Shown in pieces: positions 8,185 to 15,932 of a stretch of 39,783 nucleotides of DNA. The DNA is from CAZKRU01 sp964555235. GTDB lineage: Bacteria > Verrucomicrobiota > Verrucomicrobiia > Methylacidiphilales > CAMAQI01. A program made the position numbers and the translations under genes. Location: the NCBI GenBank assembly GCA_964555235.1, contig CAZKRU010000040.1, positions 1 to 39,783 of the forward strand, in the 5' to 3' direction. The notes beneath the pieces were generated by a model. That model worked only from the letters and a program-made list of their open reading frames with translations, had not been told where the DNA came from and made no database searches. Within the stretch, counting starts at the first letter, position 1. Every line of letters begins with the position of its first letter.

Positions 8185-8997
8185 TTAATGAAGATGGAGC
8201 GTGGCACCCGGTGCAACCGATCGAGGTTTTTCTTTGACGGTAAACCAAACTTCCGATGCGCTCGGGTTATAGACCATTTTTCCATCGACAGAGAATTCCA
8301 GGCGTCGAACCGCGGTCAGGTAGTCGCAAATCTCGATATTCGTGGCATACCAGATGGAGGAATCCTTGGCGACTTCCTTGGCAAAGTTTTCGATCAGGTC
8401 CCAATTATTTTCCCGGGCGAATTCAAAGCTATGTCCCCAAACATAAAAAAGTGCGGGCCAGCGGAGGTGGCTGTTGACGTTCCGAAATGATTCCAGTTTG
8501 AGCATTAGATCATGTTTGTGATGTGCGGTGGGATGCCAAAGGTGGAAATTACCGGGGCAGACAAATTGGTTGGTAGATTGAGTGGTTCGGGAGTAATGGA
8601 TGCCGAGCTGAGGCAGAAGGCTGACAATCGTCTCGTTATAAGCGCCAAAGGGATAGGACATTCCTCGAACCGGGTATCCGACGAGTTCTTCCAATTGATG
8701 ACGATCCTCCAGTAATTCTTGAATGGCCCGGGTCGGATGGATGCGATCGAGAAATGGATGAGTGACCGAATGTGCGGAGACCTCATGATTTTCAAAAAGT
8801 TCGCGGATCTCGGCTTTTGCGAGAAAGTTCTCACGATCCAGAATTCCCGCGTTTAGATGAAAAGTGCCGCGAAGCTCATGCCGGTTGAAGATTTCGACCA
8901 GTCGGCGGTCATGAATTTGTCCATCGTCATAGCTGAAAGTAAGAGCCTTATTTTTCCCTCCTGGAAAGAGACTGAGGCTGATGATTTCAGGGAGCAT
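8185..8997 (-). CDS. Polysaccharide deacetylase (NodB-homology, CE4-like) protein
   Basis: 270 residues. Motif 1 is TFSYDDG, with Asp24/Asp25 where CE4 enzymes have the catalytic base and metal-ligand Asp. Motif 2 is HSVTHP, with metal-ligand His76 and His80. Motif 3 is RGMSYPFGAYNE. The metal triad is therefore intact. There is no signal peptide, so the protein looks cytoplasmic, unlike typical peptidoglycan or chitin deacetylases, and may act on a small or lipid-linked amide. The C-terminal 40 residues (VWFTVKEKPRSVAPGATL) look like a small beta domain. It precedes the MacB-like permease gene and is divergent from the delta' subunit gene. Confidence 0.88.
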   Translation of the reverse strand: MLPEIISLSLFPGGKNKALTFSYDDGQIHDRRLVEIFNRHELRGTFHLNAGILDRENFLAKAEIRELFENHEVSAHSVTHPFLDRIHPTRAIQELLEDRHQLEELVGYPVRGMSYPFGAYNETIVSLLPQLGIHYSRTTQSTNQFVCPGNFHLWHPTAHHKHDLMLKLESFRNVNSHLRWPALFYVWGHSFEFARENNWDLIENFAKEVAKDSSIWYATNIEICDYLTAVRRLEFSVDGKMVYNPSASEVWFTVKEKPRSVAPGATLHLH

Positions 8998-9086
8998 TCC
9001 GCTATCATTCCTGATCCCAAGAAAAGGAGCAATCGAAAATCTTCCCTGTTGCCAAGAGGCCGACTGAGAGGTATTTCTCCCCGGAG

Positions 9087-9992
9087 ATGCCTTTTCAATT
9101 CGAAGAGATTGTGGAGCGGTTTAAGTATTCGATTCAGGGGAATCGATTGGCGCATGCCTATCTGATGACCGGAGGCCGCCGCGAGGAACTGGAGCGACTG
9201 GCTCGAAATCTTGCTGATGTGGCATTGGAAGCTTCGCATCGAGAGAATCCGGATTTTTACTGGGTGCAGCCGGAATCGAAATCACGGCGAATCCGGATTG
9301 AACAGATTCGGCAACTGGAAGGAGCACTTTATCTCAAGGCCTACCGGGCTCCCCGAAAAGTGGCGGTCATTTTGGACGCCGACCGGATGTGTATGGGGCA
9401 AGCGGAGGCGGCGAATGCTTTTTTGAAAACGCTTGAAGAGCCTCCGGTCAAAACGTTGTTATTGCTCTTAACGACACATCCTCAGGGGTTATTGCCGACG
9501 ATTCTCTCCCGATGCATTCGGATGGACCTCCAGAGCACCGGGGAGAATCCCGTAGATCCAGTCTGGGAGGAATTTCTTACTGCTTGGAAAGAGATCGGGG
9601 GGAGTCCGGCAATCCGGGCCTATCGTCGCTCCCAGTTGCTCGGGGGCTATTGGCAGGGGTTGCGGGAGCAGGTGGAGGAAACGTACAAGGAAGCTCTCAA
9701 AAACGCTGATGACGAAGAGACGGAGAACGGAGTGAAGGCGTTGATTGAGGCGGAATCTTTAAACGCGAGAAATCAATCCCTATCTGATTTGCAGCGTTGG
9801 TATTGGAGTCAAGGGCAGGGTCGGCTTCAAGCAGGGGAGGATTTATTGGAAGCGGTTCGTGGAGTGGAGTTGCTGTCGCAATTGCAATCCGCATTGCAGG
9901 GGAATTTAGATGCAGGCCTGGCGTTGGAACGCGCACTCCTGGCGATGGAAGGGGTCATTCCGGTGGCGTGGCGCTCCGGAGTTCCCGCCTAG
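9087..9992 (+). CDS. holB: DNA polymerase III delta' subunit-like clamp-loader protein
   Basis: 301 residues of the clamp-loader AAA+ family. RLAHAYLMTGGRREELE (about 22-38) occupies the Walker A position but lacks GxxGxGKT, as in delta', which does not hydrolyse ATP. ILDADRMCMGQAEAANAFLKTLEEPP (about 91-116) is the Walker B/sensor region typical of DnaX/HolB. LPTILSRCIRM holds the SRC motif that supplies an arginine finger in trans. The four-Cys zinc module of classical delta' and gamma proteins is absent; the sequence runs from the first helix straight to ENPDFYWVQPE. The start has no good ribosome binding site at normal spacing. It is divergent from the deacetylase gene across 89 bases. 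Confidence 0.88.
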   Translation: MPFQFEEIVERFKYSIQGNRLAHAYLMTGGRREELERLARNLADVALEASHRENPDFYWVQPESKSRRIRIEQIRQLEGALYLKAYRAPRKVAVILDADRMCMGQAEAANAFLKTLEEPPVKTLLLLLTTHPQGLLPTILSRCIRMDLQSTGENPVDPVWEEFLTAWKEIGGSPAIRAYRRSQLLGGYWQGLREQVEETYKEALKNADDEETENGVKALIEAESLNARNQSLSDLQRWYWSQGQGRLQAGEDLLEAVRGVELLSQLQSALQGNLDAGLALERALLAMEGVIPVAWRSGVPA

Positions 9993-10140
9993 AGCATTTT
10001 AAGTAATCGCATGGCCTCAAGTAAATCTGGAACTCAGGAACTCAAGAAACAAAAAAGCAAACAGGATCACCCTATTTTTCCTGAGTTCGTGAGTTCCTGA
10101 TTCAACAACACGCGGCTACCGTTTTTATCAACTTGCTCTA
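9990..10140. repeat. Nested inverted repeats between convergent genes
   Basis: The inner arms contain repeated GGAACTCA-type units. 10027-10048 and the reverse complement of 10078-10099 match at 19 of 22 positions and flank an A/T-rich loop. The outer ends are TAGAGCA at 9990-9996 (including the holB stop) and TGCTCTA at 10134-10140. A cruciform or bidirectional terminator between convergent transcripts is plausible. The structure also resembles a small non-autonomous mobile element, but no target duplication is clear. Confidence 0.5.
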
Positions 10141-10147
10141 AAACCGT

Positions 10148-11653
10148 TTATTTTGGATCCGGTTTCGGTTCCACAGGCTTGTCGCTCGCGCAGCGGAACC
10201 CAAGCCATTCGGAGCTGAGCTCGGGGGAGAATTTTCGGATGCGAACAATCAGTCTCGGTTCCTTCTGAGTGGTGAAGCTTCCTCCCCGGGCGACGGGAAC
10301 TTTTTCGGATTCGAGTTTGGCGCTTCCTGCCCAAGTAGAGGTCCACTCGCTGACGTTTCCGTTCATCCCGCCGACACCAAAAACGCTCAGGTCAGTCGTT
10401 TTTTCATTGACCGGATTTACGGTTTGATAGCCATCTTGTTTTCCACCGAGATCAGGTTTTCCCGGGGCGTAGTCCATCCCGAGGTTGGCGTTATTAATTC
10501 CTTTGTCGTCATTTCCCCATGAGAAGAAATTTCCTTTGAGTCCGCGCGCGGCCTTTTCCCATTCTTCTTCGGTCGGAAGCCGTTTTCCCGCCCACTTGGC
10601 GTAAGCATAGGCGCTCCACCAATCGACATAAAAAACCGGGCAATCCAAAGTGAGTTGTTGGCCTTGATACGGTTTGTAGTTGCGAATAGAAGTGATGATC
10701 GCATCCCAATGATTCGGGACGTAGCCTCTCTTTTTGTCGGGCATATCGGGGTGGGCGAATTTTTCAGCCCCTTCTTTTTCCACGGCCTTCAAAAATTTTC
10801 GATATTGTCCCATGGTCACTTCATACTTATCGATGTAAAATTCACCCGTGCTGGCCGTTGTCTCCTGATAAATGAAATCGCCAGCGGGAATCTTGATCAT
10901 CTCGTGAAAGTCGGTCATCGGGACATCCAAAAATCGGAGATAACGATAGGCGATCGGAATTTTACCAAAATAGATGAGGAGAAAGAGGGTGATTGTGATG
11001 GAGAGGGATCCTCCCAGGAGCCCCTTCAAAAGTTTTTTACGTGCGTTTTTTTCGTCTTCAGCAACTTGATCGGCGGCGGAGCGCTTTTTGGGAGGGGGTG
11101 TCGGATTCGTGGATGGAGCATTTTTTTGCGAACTCCCCTTTACCGCAGTTTTAGGTTGCGGTGAGGCCTTCGGTTGAACGCCTCCCTTGGCGGCCGCACT
11201 CGGGAGCGGTGAGGGTTTTTGTTGCGGAGGCGGCGATTGTCGCGCGGCAGCGATTGCTTGAACCGACCCTTTCGGAGGAGGGGGAGGAAGGGGGGAATGA
11301 AACATTTTGGAAAAGCAATGATCCAAAGCATCCGCATCATGCGGAAGTAAAACCGCAGGGAGGCCTTCGAGATGAGAAGCGTAGTCGCTCAGATCGTAGC
11401 AGGTTGCAACGAGAATCGGGCAGCGAGGTCGGCGTTGACGAAATTGAAGAAAGGGGGTGAGGGCATCGATTCCCTCCACATAGACTTCGGCGATCAGAAG
11501 ATCAATTTTCTCCGGATCTTGATACAGAACTTCGATATCACTCAACTGGGAGGGAACGATGATGACGACCTCGGGTGCGTATTTGGTCAGTTTATCGCGA
11601 ATGATTTTTTGGATCTCGGGATTCGGATGCTGAAGGAGAATGCGGCGGCTCAT
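10148..11653 (-). CDS. Receiver-like domain, membrane helix and FGE/SUMF1-like domain fusion protein
   Basis: 501 residues in three parts. Residues 1-118 look like a response-regulator receiver fold (RRILLQHPNPEIQKIIRDKL, IDLLIAEVYVEG, CPILVATCYD), but the phospho-acceptor Asp is replaced (DLLIAEV), so it is probably degenerate. Residues 119-205 are Pro/Lys/Ala-rich, followed by a membrane helix near 211-232. Residues 250-490 form a formylglycine-generating-enzyme-like domain: MIKIPAGDFIYQE, EVTMGQYRKFL, WAGKRLPTEEEWEKAARG, GMNGNVSEWTS, ARGGSF and LGFRCA. The catalytic Cys pair of true FGE is absent, so sulfatase activation is unlikely. The Gfo/Idh gene ends 18 bases upstream. Function unknown. 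Confidence 0.82.
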   Translation of the reverse strand: MSRRILLQHPNPEIQKIIRDKLTKYAPEVVIIVPSQLSDIEVLYQDPEKIDLLIAEVYVEGIDALTPFLQFRQRRPRCPILVATCYDLSDYASHLEGLPAVLLPHDADALDHCFSKMFHSPLPPPPPKGSVQAIAAARQSPPPQQKPSPLPSAAAKGGVQPKASPQPKTAVKGSSQKNAPSTNPTPPPKKRSAADQVAEDEKNARKKLLKGLLGGSLSITITLFLLIYFGKIPIAYRYLRFLDVPMTDFHEMIKIPAGDFIYQETTASTGEFYIDKYEVTMGQYRKFLKAVEKEGAEKFAHPDMPDKKRGYVPNHWDAIITSIRNYKPYQGQQLTLDCPVFYVDWWSAYAYAKWAGKRLPTEEEWEKAARGLKGNFFSWGNDDKGINNANLGMDYAPGKPDLGGKQDGYQTVNPVNEKTTDLSVFGVGGMNGNVSEWTSTWAGSAKLESEKVPVARGGSFTTQKEPRLIVRIRKFSPELSSEWLGFRCASDKPVEPKPDPK

Positions 11654-11671
11654 TTTTAGATTCTTTCCAGA

Positions 11672-12658
11672 TTATAGCGGGGTGACGTTTTCCCAGGTTC
11701 CTGATGTTTGCGAACGATAACAGGCTTCCATGACGGCAACCTCGTGCAGGGAGTTATCGAGATCGGTGGCGAGCGTTTCCAGGGTGACCTTGCCATCAAG
11801 AACATCGAGAAGACGGTCGATTCGCGTTGGGAGGGCGAAGGTGGGAGAGACAGGAGCGGGATCGTTTCCTGGAACATAAATCATTTGCTGAAAATAAGAG
11901 GCTTTGGTTCCTTGAATTTCTAATCCTCCAGGGCCTCCTTGAAAAATCCACGAGGCTTCAGCGACTCCAAAAATGCCGGATTTGAATTCCAGAAAGGCGA
12001 TTCCGTGATCGTCAATGGGGGAATAGATTCCAGAGAGATTCGAGATTCGGGCGTTGACTCGAACGATTGGTCCAAAAAGGGTGATTAAGAGATGGATGGC
12101 GTGACTTCCCAAGTCCATAAACGCCCCCCCGCCGGCCAGTTTGGGATCAAAAAACCATTTTAAATCCGTATGGTTAAACCATCCCCCATAGGCGGCATGA
12201 TGCTCGTTTCGAAAACGGACGTGAGTGACCGTTCCCAAAGAGTTTTCTGCCAAAAGAGTGAGGACCGCTTGACGGGCCCCATCAAAGGGCATGAAATAAC
12301 CGGTGTGAAAAGGGGTTTTATGATGGGAGAGAAGGGTTTTGATGCGTTGGGCGTCTTCCGTGGTGGTTGCGATCGGCTTTTCGCAGAAGATTGCTTTTCC
12401 CAAGGGTATTATTCTCTCGAGAAGCGCAAGATGCTTGGTGTTTTCGGTACAGACCAAAAATCCTGCAAGGGTGGGGTCATTGAGAGCGACTTCAAGGTCG
12501 GGCTGTAAGGGGGCATTAAATTCTTGTGCGTAGCGAGCTCCTCGATCCAAGTCGTCGTCCCAGATGACGGCGACCTCGGCTTCCGAGATTTCTGATAGTT
12601 GCTTCAGAAAATTTCGGGTGTGAATGTGGGCGGTCGAAATGACTGCGATCCGATGCAT
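11672..12658 (-). CDS. Gfo/Idh/MocA-family oxidoreductase
   Basis: 328 residues from the ATG at 12658; a TTG at 12676 is an alternative with no ribosome binding site. The Rossmann start is RIAVISTAHIHTRNFL, which lacks the usual GxGxxG glycines, so cofactor binding may be altered. FLVCTENTKHLAL and IFCEKPIATT follow, with the family Lys in CEKP. GGGAFMDLGSHAIHLL carries the conserved GxHxxH-like active-site segment of the C-terminal domain. Unlike the other two family members in the window, it is not beside an isomerase gene. It lies between the peptidase gene and the FGE-like fusion on the same strand. The substrate cannot be predicted. Confidence 0.87.
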   Translation of the reverse strand: MHRIAVISTAHIHTRNFLKQLSEISEAEVAVIWDDDLDRGARYAQEFNAPLQPDLEVALNDPTLAGFLVCTENTKHLALLERIIPLGKAIFCEKPIATTTEDAQRIKTLLSHHKTPFHTGYFMPFDGARQAVLTLLAENSLGTVTHVRFRNEHHAAYGGWFNHTDLKWFFDPKLAGGGAFMDLGSHAIHLLITLFGPIVRVNARISNLSGIYSPIDDHGIAFLEFKSGIFGVAEASWIFQGGPGGLEIQGTKASYFQQMIYVPGNDPAPVSPTFALPTRIDRLLDVLDGKVTLETLATDLDNSLHEVAVMEACYRSQTSGTWENVTPL

Positions 12659-12699
12659 GCGGTTGTTTTCCCACAAGGGGAGGAGGTGTCAATCGTGAA

Positions 12700-13155
12700 C
12701 TACCACTTGATGATTCGAAGGAGTCCTCCGCTAATCTCGGTGGCCTCCTCATAAGTCATCCAATATTCGTCAAATTCTTTTCCCCATGAGTCCGAAATCG
12801 CGATCTCTTTCGTATCCGCATTATACCCGATGATAAGTCGTAAATGGCCGCCGCTGGGGTTCGCGCGAAACGAATTTTTTCGAATCTTTTCAAGATCTGC
12901 TTTCCAAGCTTCCCAATCGGTCGTTTTGAGACGGATGGCATTGCGCTCCAAGAGAGGCTTGGTTTGCATGCTATGACTGACCATGCAGGCCCACATGATT
13001 GGAACGCCTTTATCCAGATATTTGGAAAGATTTTTGGTGGTGATTTCCGGGTTGATCCCTTCGATTTTTCTTCCGTACAACGAAGCTTCCTTATCCACAC
13101 TTTGGAGAAGAAGGTCGATGCTGGTGCCACCGCCGAGGCCCGTTTGTCCGGCCAT
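12700..13155 (-). CDS. C39-like peptidase, C-terminal half (separated by a frameshift)
   Basis: 151 residues that continue the upstream fragment in the other frame. The first residues (AMAGQTGLGGGTSIDLLL) are what a papain/C39-like fold carries after its catalytic-Cys helix. GGHLRLIIGYN supplies the catalytic His (His104 here) and ISDSWG the Asp/Asn (Asp122). The frame is offset by one base from the N-terminal half, and the reading DLLAMAGQTG begins a few bases upstream of this ATG. On its own this piece lacks the nucleophile. If the frameshift is real, the gene is a pseudogene or needs recoding; otherwise a sequencing error has split one gene of about 1.29 kb. Confidence 0.7.
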   Translation of the reverse strand: MAGQTGLGGGTSIDLLLQSVDKEASLYGRKIEGINPEITTKNLSKYLDKGVPIMWACMVSHSMQTKPLLERNAIRLKTTDWEAWKADLEKIRKNSFRANPSGGHLRLIIGYNADTKEIAISDSWGKEFDEYWMTYEEATEISGGLLRIIKW

Positions 13156-13165
13156 GGCGAGGAGA

Positions 13166-13990
13166 TCACATGTCCGCCGGGATTCCCATCACTCGCATGA
13201 CCCGTTCCAAGGTGGCAGGAACACAATATCCTTTCGGCCCCTGATCGACCATCGGGATATTGTGAATTACAACATCCCCTTGGGATCGCTTTTCAACCTG
13301 GTTTAAGAGAATTTCTCGCAGTTCGCTGTCGGGAATTTGAGACGTCTTTCCATTGTTCTCTGCGGACTGCGATGACATCAGACGAAGTGAAACATATTCG
13401 CCTTTAGGGGCGGAAAGCAGAAAGGCATGTCCTTTCCAATCCCATCGAGAGAGGGTTTCCTTGGTGGCTCTCGTAACGAAAAAACTCTGCCGTGGTTCTC
13501 CCAAAAGAGGGGTGAGCGTGTTGATAATTGTTTCGGCATCTGCCTTAACATGTTGGTCGAGAAGTTTTTGCGTTTGCTTGAGCTCTTTCAGAATTTTATC
13601 CGGATGCACTTCTATCGATTTATTATTATCCTCTTGAGCGGCATCGGATGGGTTCGCTTCCTCAAGATCGCCTTTATTGGCAAACATGAGGGAGAGTCGT
13701 GTCGTTTTCCCCGGTTCTCCGTAGAGGGCGACGGAATAGGGACGAGCGCCGAGGCAACGCACGTCCGCTTTCGTGTATTTGCGAAAACTAATCAAGGTCG
13801 GGGTCTTTCCCTCGACGGACCATCCGAGTCGTTTGCCAACCTCTTCGGCATCATCATCCCAAAGGTTTTCATCCTGAAATAACTTGTATCCCAAGGCGTC
13901 GTTTAAAGACTCGGGAGTGGCATTCCCCTCTTCCGCCTGAAGACTTAGGACGAAAAGTCCAAAAATTAAAAGGAGGAAACTGCATTTCAT
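13166..13990 (-). CDS. C39-like peptidase, N-terminal half with signal peptide (separated by a frameshift)
   Basis: 274 residues from the ATG at 13990, which overlaps the alr stop in an ATGA; the frame can be opened further upstream but that would run into alr. MKCSFLLLIFGLFVLSLQAEEG is a signal peptide, so the product is exported. A ~210-residue domain of unknown type follows, and at the end IPMVDQGPKGYCVPATLERVM carries the probable nucleophile Cys256 of a C39/papain-like fold. The frame then stops at 13166-13168, immediately before the sequence that continues the domain in another frame. The overlap with alr implies translational coupling. The substrate is unknown. Confidence 0.72.
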   Translation of the reverse strand: MKCSFLLLIFGLFVLSLQAEEGNATPESLNDALGYKLFQDENLWDDDAEEVGKRLGWSVEGKTPTLISFRKYTKADVRCLGARPYSVALYGEPGKTTRLSLMFANKGDLEEANPSDAAQEDNNKSIEVHPDKILKELKQTQKLLDQHVKADAETIINTLTPLLGEPRQSFFVTRATKETLSRWDWKGHAFLLSAPKGEYVSLRLMSSQSAENNGKTSQIPDSELREILLNQVEKRSQGDVVIHNIPMVDQGPKGYCVPATLERVMRVMGIPADM

Positions 13991-15102
13991 TTTGAATAAA
14001 CTCTCACGACTCGGTTCCCGATGCCGCATAAAATTTCGTAGGGGATCGTCCCAGTTTGAAGCGCGAGATCATGGGCAGTGATGAGATGTTTCCCTTCACG
14101 TCCGATGAGCGTCACGGTGTCGCCCATTTTGGCGCGCGGAATCCGTGAAACATCGACTAAAATTTGATCCATCGTGACCCGGCCGCGAATGGGAGCGCTT
14201 TGGCCGTGGAGGAGGACGTTTCCTCGATTGGAGAGAAGTCTTGAGTAGCCATCCGCGTAACCGACGCACAAGGTTGCGAGCCGTTGACGTTTCGGAGTGC
14301 GATAAGTGGCGCCGTAACTCACACTTTGTCCGGCAGGAACTTTTTCGATTCGGGTGATGCGACATTTCCAGCTCAGGACCGGTTGGAATTGAGAATTCCA
14401 AGCGCTCAAGGGAGGGTAGCCATAGAGACTGATGCCGGCTCGCACCGCGTGAAGGTGATGGTCTTTGGAACGAAGCATTGCAGCGCTATTTGCTGCGTGA
14501 AGGAGAAGATGGGGAAAGCGTTTGGTCCAAGGAATAAACTGGTTCCATTGACGTTGGGTGAATGAGGAATCGCTATCGGCACAAGCGAAGTGCGTCCAGA
14601 GTCCGGTCCATTGAAGATCGGAACATTTCTGTAAGAAAGAAATGAGCAATTCGGCTTCAGCGGCGGAAGCACCTAAACGATTCATTCCGGTATTGATTTT
14701 CAAATGAACGGATGCGCGCTCTTTTAATCGGCGCGAAATCTTAGCGATTTGTTGGGCCTCTTGGAGCGAAGAGAGGGTGAGAATGAGTCGGTTTTGAATC
14801 GCTTCGGGATATTCCGAGGGAAGCGCGGCACTCAGGAGAAGGATGGATCCCTTAAAACCTGAGGCTCGGAGGGGAAGTGCCTCGGAAACGGATGCGACTC
14901 CAAAATGACGAACTCCTTGTTTCGCGAGAGATTGAGTGATGGGAATCATTCCATGCCCGTAGGCATCGGCTTTGACGACTCCCAAAACAAAGGTGTCCGG
15001 CGTCAGTTGTTGGCGAATCGTTTTGAGATTCTGAGTCAATGCCTTGAGATCGATTTCCGCCCAGGTCCGAAGCGAGGCGGGATTTACACGATTTGATTTC
15101 AA
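13987..15102 (-). CDS. alr: Alanine racemase
   Basis: Fold-type III PLP enzyme that interconverts L- and D-alanine for peptidoglycan. From the TTG at 15102 the protein has 371 residues. WAEIDLKALTQNL is the usual N terminus. VVKADAYGHG carries the PLP-binding Lys44. The second catalytic base is the Tyr in SVSYGATYRTP, followed by GYADGYSRLLSN and GRVTMDQILVDV. The TTG overlaps the tsaB stop (TTGA), matching the other 4-base overlaps in this operon; the ATG at 15156 would give 389 residues and a 58-base overlap. Its stop overlaps the start of the peptidase gene. Cytoplasmic; essential in many bacteria. Confidence 0.95.
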   Translation of the reverse strand: MKSNRVNPASLRTWAEIDLKALTQNLKTIRQQLTPDTFVLGVVKADAYGHGMIPITQSLAKQGVRHFGVASVSEALPLRASGFKGSILLLSAALPSEYPEAIQNRLILTLSSLQEAQQIAKISRRLKERASVHLKINTGMNRLGASAAEAELLISFLQKCSDLQWTGLWTHFACADSDSSFTQRQWNQFIPWTKRFPHLLLHAANSAAMLRSKDHHLHAVRAGISLYGYPPLSAWNSQFQPVLSWKCRITRIEKVPAGQSVSYGATYRTPKRQRLATLCVGYADGYSRLLSNRGNVLLHGQSAPIRGRVTMDQILVDVSRIPRAKMGDTVTLIGREGKHLITAHDLALQTGTIPYEILCGIGNRVVRVYSK

Positions 15103-15686
15103 GCTGCCACCGGGGTTCGAAGATAGATTGGTTCCAGCGGTTCGGTTTTGACCCAATCGTCGAAGGAGTCAGGAAGCTGTAGAAAGTCTTCTGCACGAGG
15201 GGCGGCCCGTTCGGGAATGAAAGGAAGCTCTTCGGCACTGACCGCCTCGGTGAGTTTGGAGAGATATTCTTCCACCGCTTCATTTTTCAGCAGGAAGGAA
15301 GCGCGTTCGAGAGTTCCTCGGGAGAAAATCGTGAGATAGCGTTCACCGCGCCGCGCATCGGCAAAGACTCCGAGCCGGGTGACCGTGGGACGTTGAAGAG
15401 CGATCGACCAAGCACTGCAGATTCCGAGGAGCTCGGAATTTTTGACAAGGGCAATCGCTTGCGCCGCTGCAATTCCCGCACGGATTCCCGAAAACGATCC
15501 AGGGCCAATTCCGACCAAGAGACGTCTGACCGGTCGCTTGGGGAGATCCAGTTTTTGTAAAAGTTTAAAGATTCCTTCCGAGGGTCGTTCGGTTGCTTCC
15601 ATGGCATAGCGAATGACTTCACCCGTCTCTGATTTCCAAGCGATACTGCCACAGGGGGAAGACGTTTCAATGGCGAGCGTACTCAT
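15099..15686 (-). CDS. tsaB: tRNA threonylcarbamoyladenosine (t6A37) biosynthesis protein TsaB
   Basis: 195 residues from the ATG at 15686; a TTG at 15716 would add ten residues without family similarity. STLAIETSSPCGSIAW is the TsaB/YeaZ ASKHA-fold start, and LLVGIGPGSFSGIRAGIAAA is the most conserved TsaB block. TsaB is the scaffold partner of TsaD in transferring threonylcarbamoyl to A37 of ANN-decoding tRNAs; it has no complete ATP site of its own. The gene opens a tightly overlapping minus-strand run with alr and the peptidase. The C-terminal half is divergent, as is usual for this family. Confidence 0.92.
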   Translation of the reverse strand: MSTLAIETSSPCGSIAWKSETGEVIRYAMEATERPSEGIFKLLQKLDLPKRPVRRLLVGIGPGSFSGIRAGIAAAQAIALVKNSELLGICSAWSIALQRPTVTRLGVFADARRGERYLTIFSRGTLERASFLLKNEAVEEYLSKLTEAVSAEELPFIPERAAPRAEDFLQLPDSFDDWVKTEPLEPIYLRTPVAA

Positions 15687-15751
15687 CAAAGGGGATTTTT
15701 GACAGGATGCCCTCAATCGACAAGATTTTGTTTTCGCTCGGATTCAACCAT

Positions 15752-15855
15752 GTCCAAAATAAACTCCGATGGGAGAGGTAAATTTGGATAGGGGGATTGA
15801 ATTGGAGGACTTTGCGGTTTTGACCTGCCCGCATTGCTACGCAAAGCGTTGCGGG
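15752..15855. repeat. Repeat-containing gap: 29-base repeat and CCCGCA palindrome
   Basis: The 216-base gap between the histidine kinase and tsaB holds two repeats. A 29-base unit starting GTCCAAAATAAAC (15752-15780) recurs with four differences at 16887-16915, on the other side of the kinase gene. A 28-base imperfect palindrome at 15828-15855 (ends CCCGCA and TGCGGG) is related to the one at 6638-6665. No gene is seen in this gap. Confidence 0.55.
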
Positions 15856-15932
15856 CGGGGGTGAAATCGGTATTTTACCACAACGACTCCAAGGCCTCGA
15901 AGGAAGCCCATCAGTGACGGGTAATTTCAATT

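Noticed and set aside
10148..11653. Sulfatase-activating formylglycine-generating enzyme
   Set aside because: The active-site Cys pair is missing and no sulfatase gene is in the window, so only the fold is claimed.
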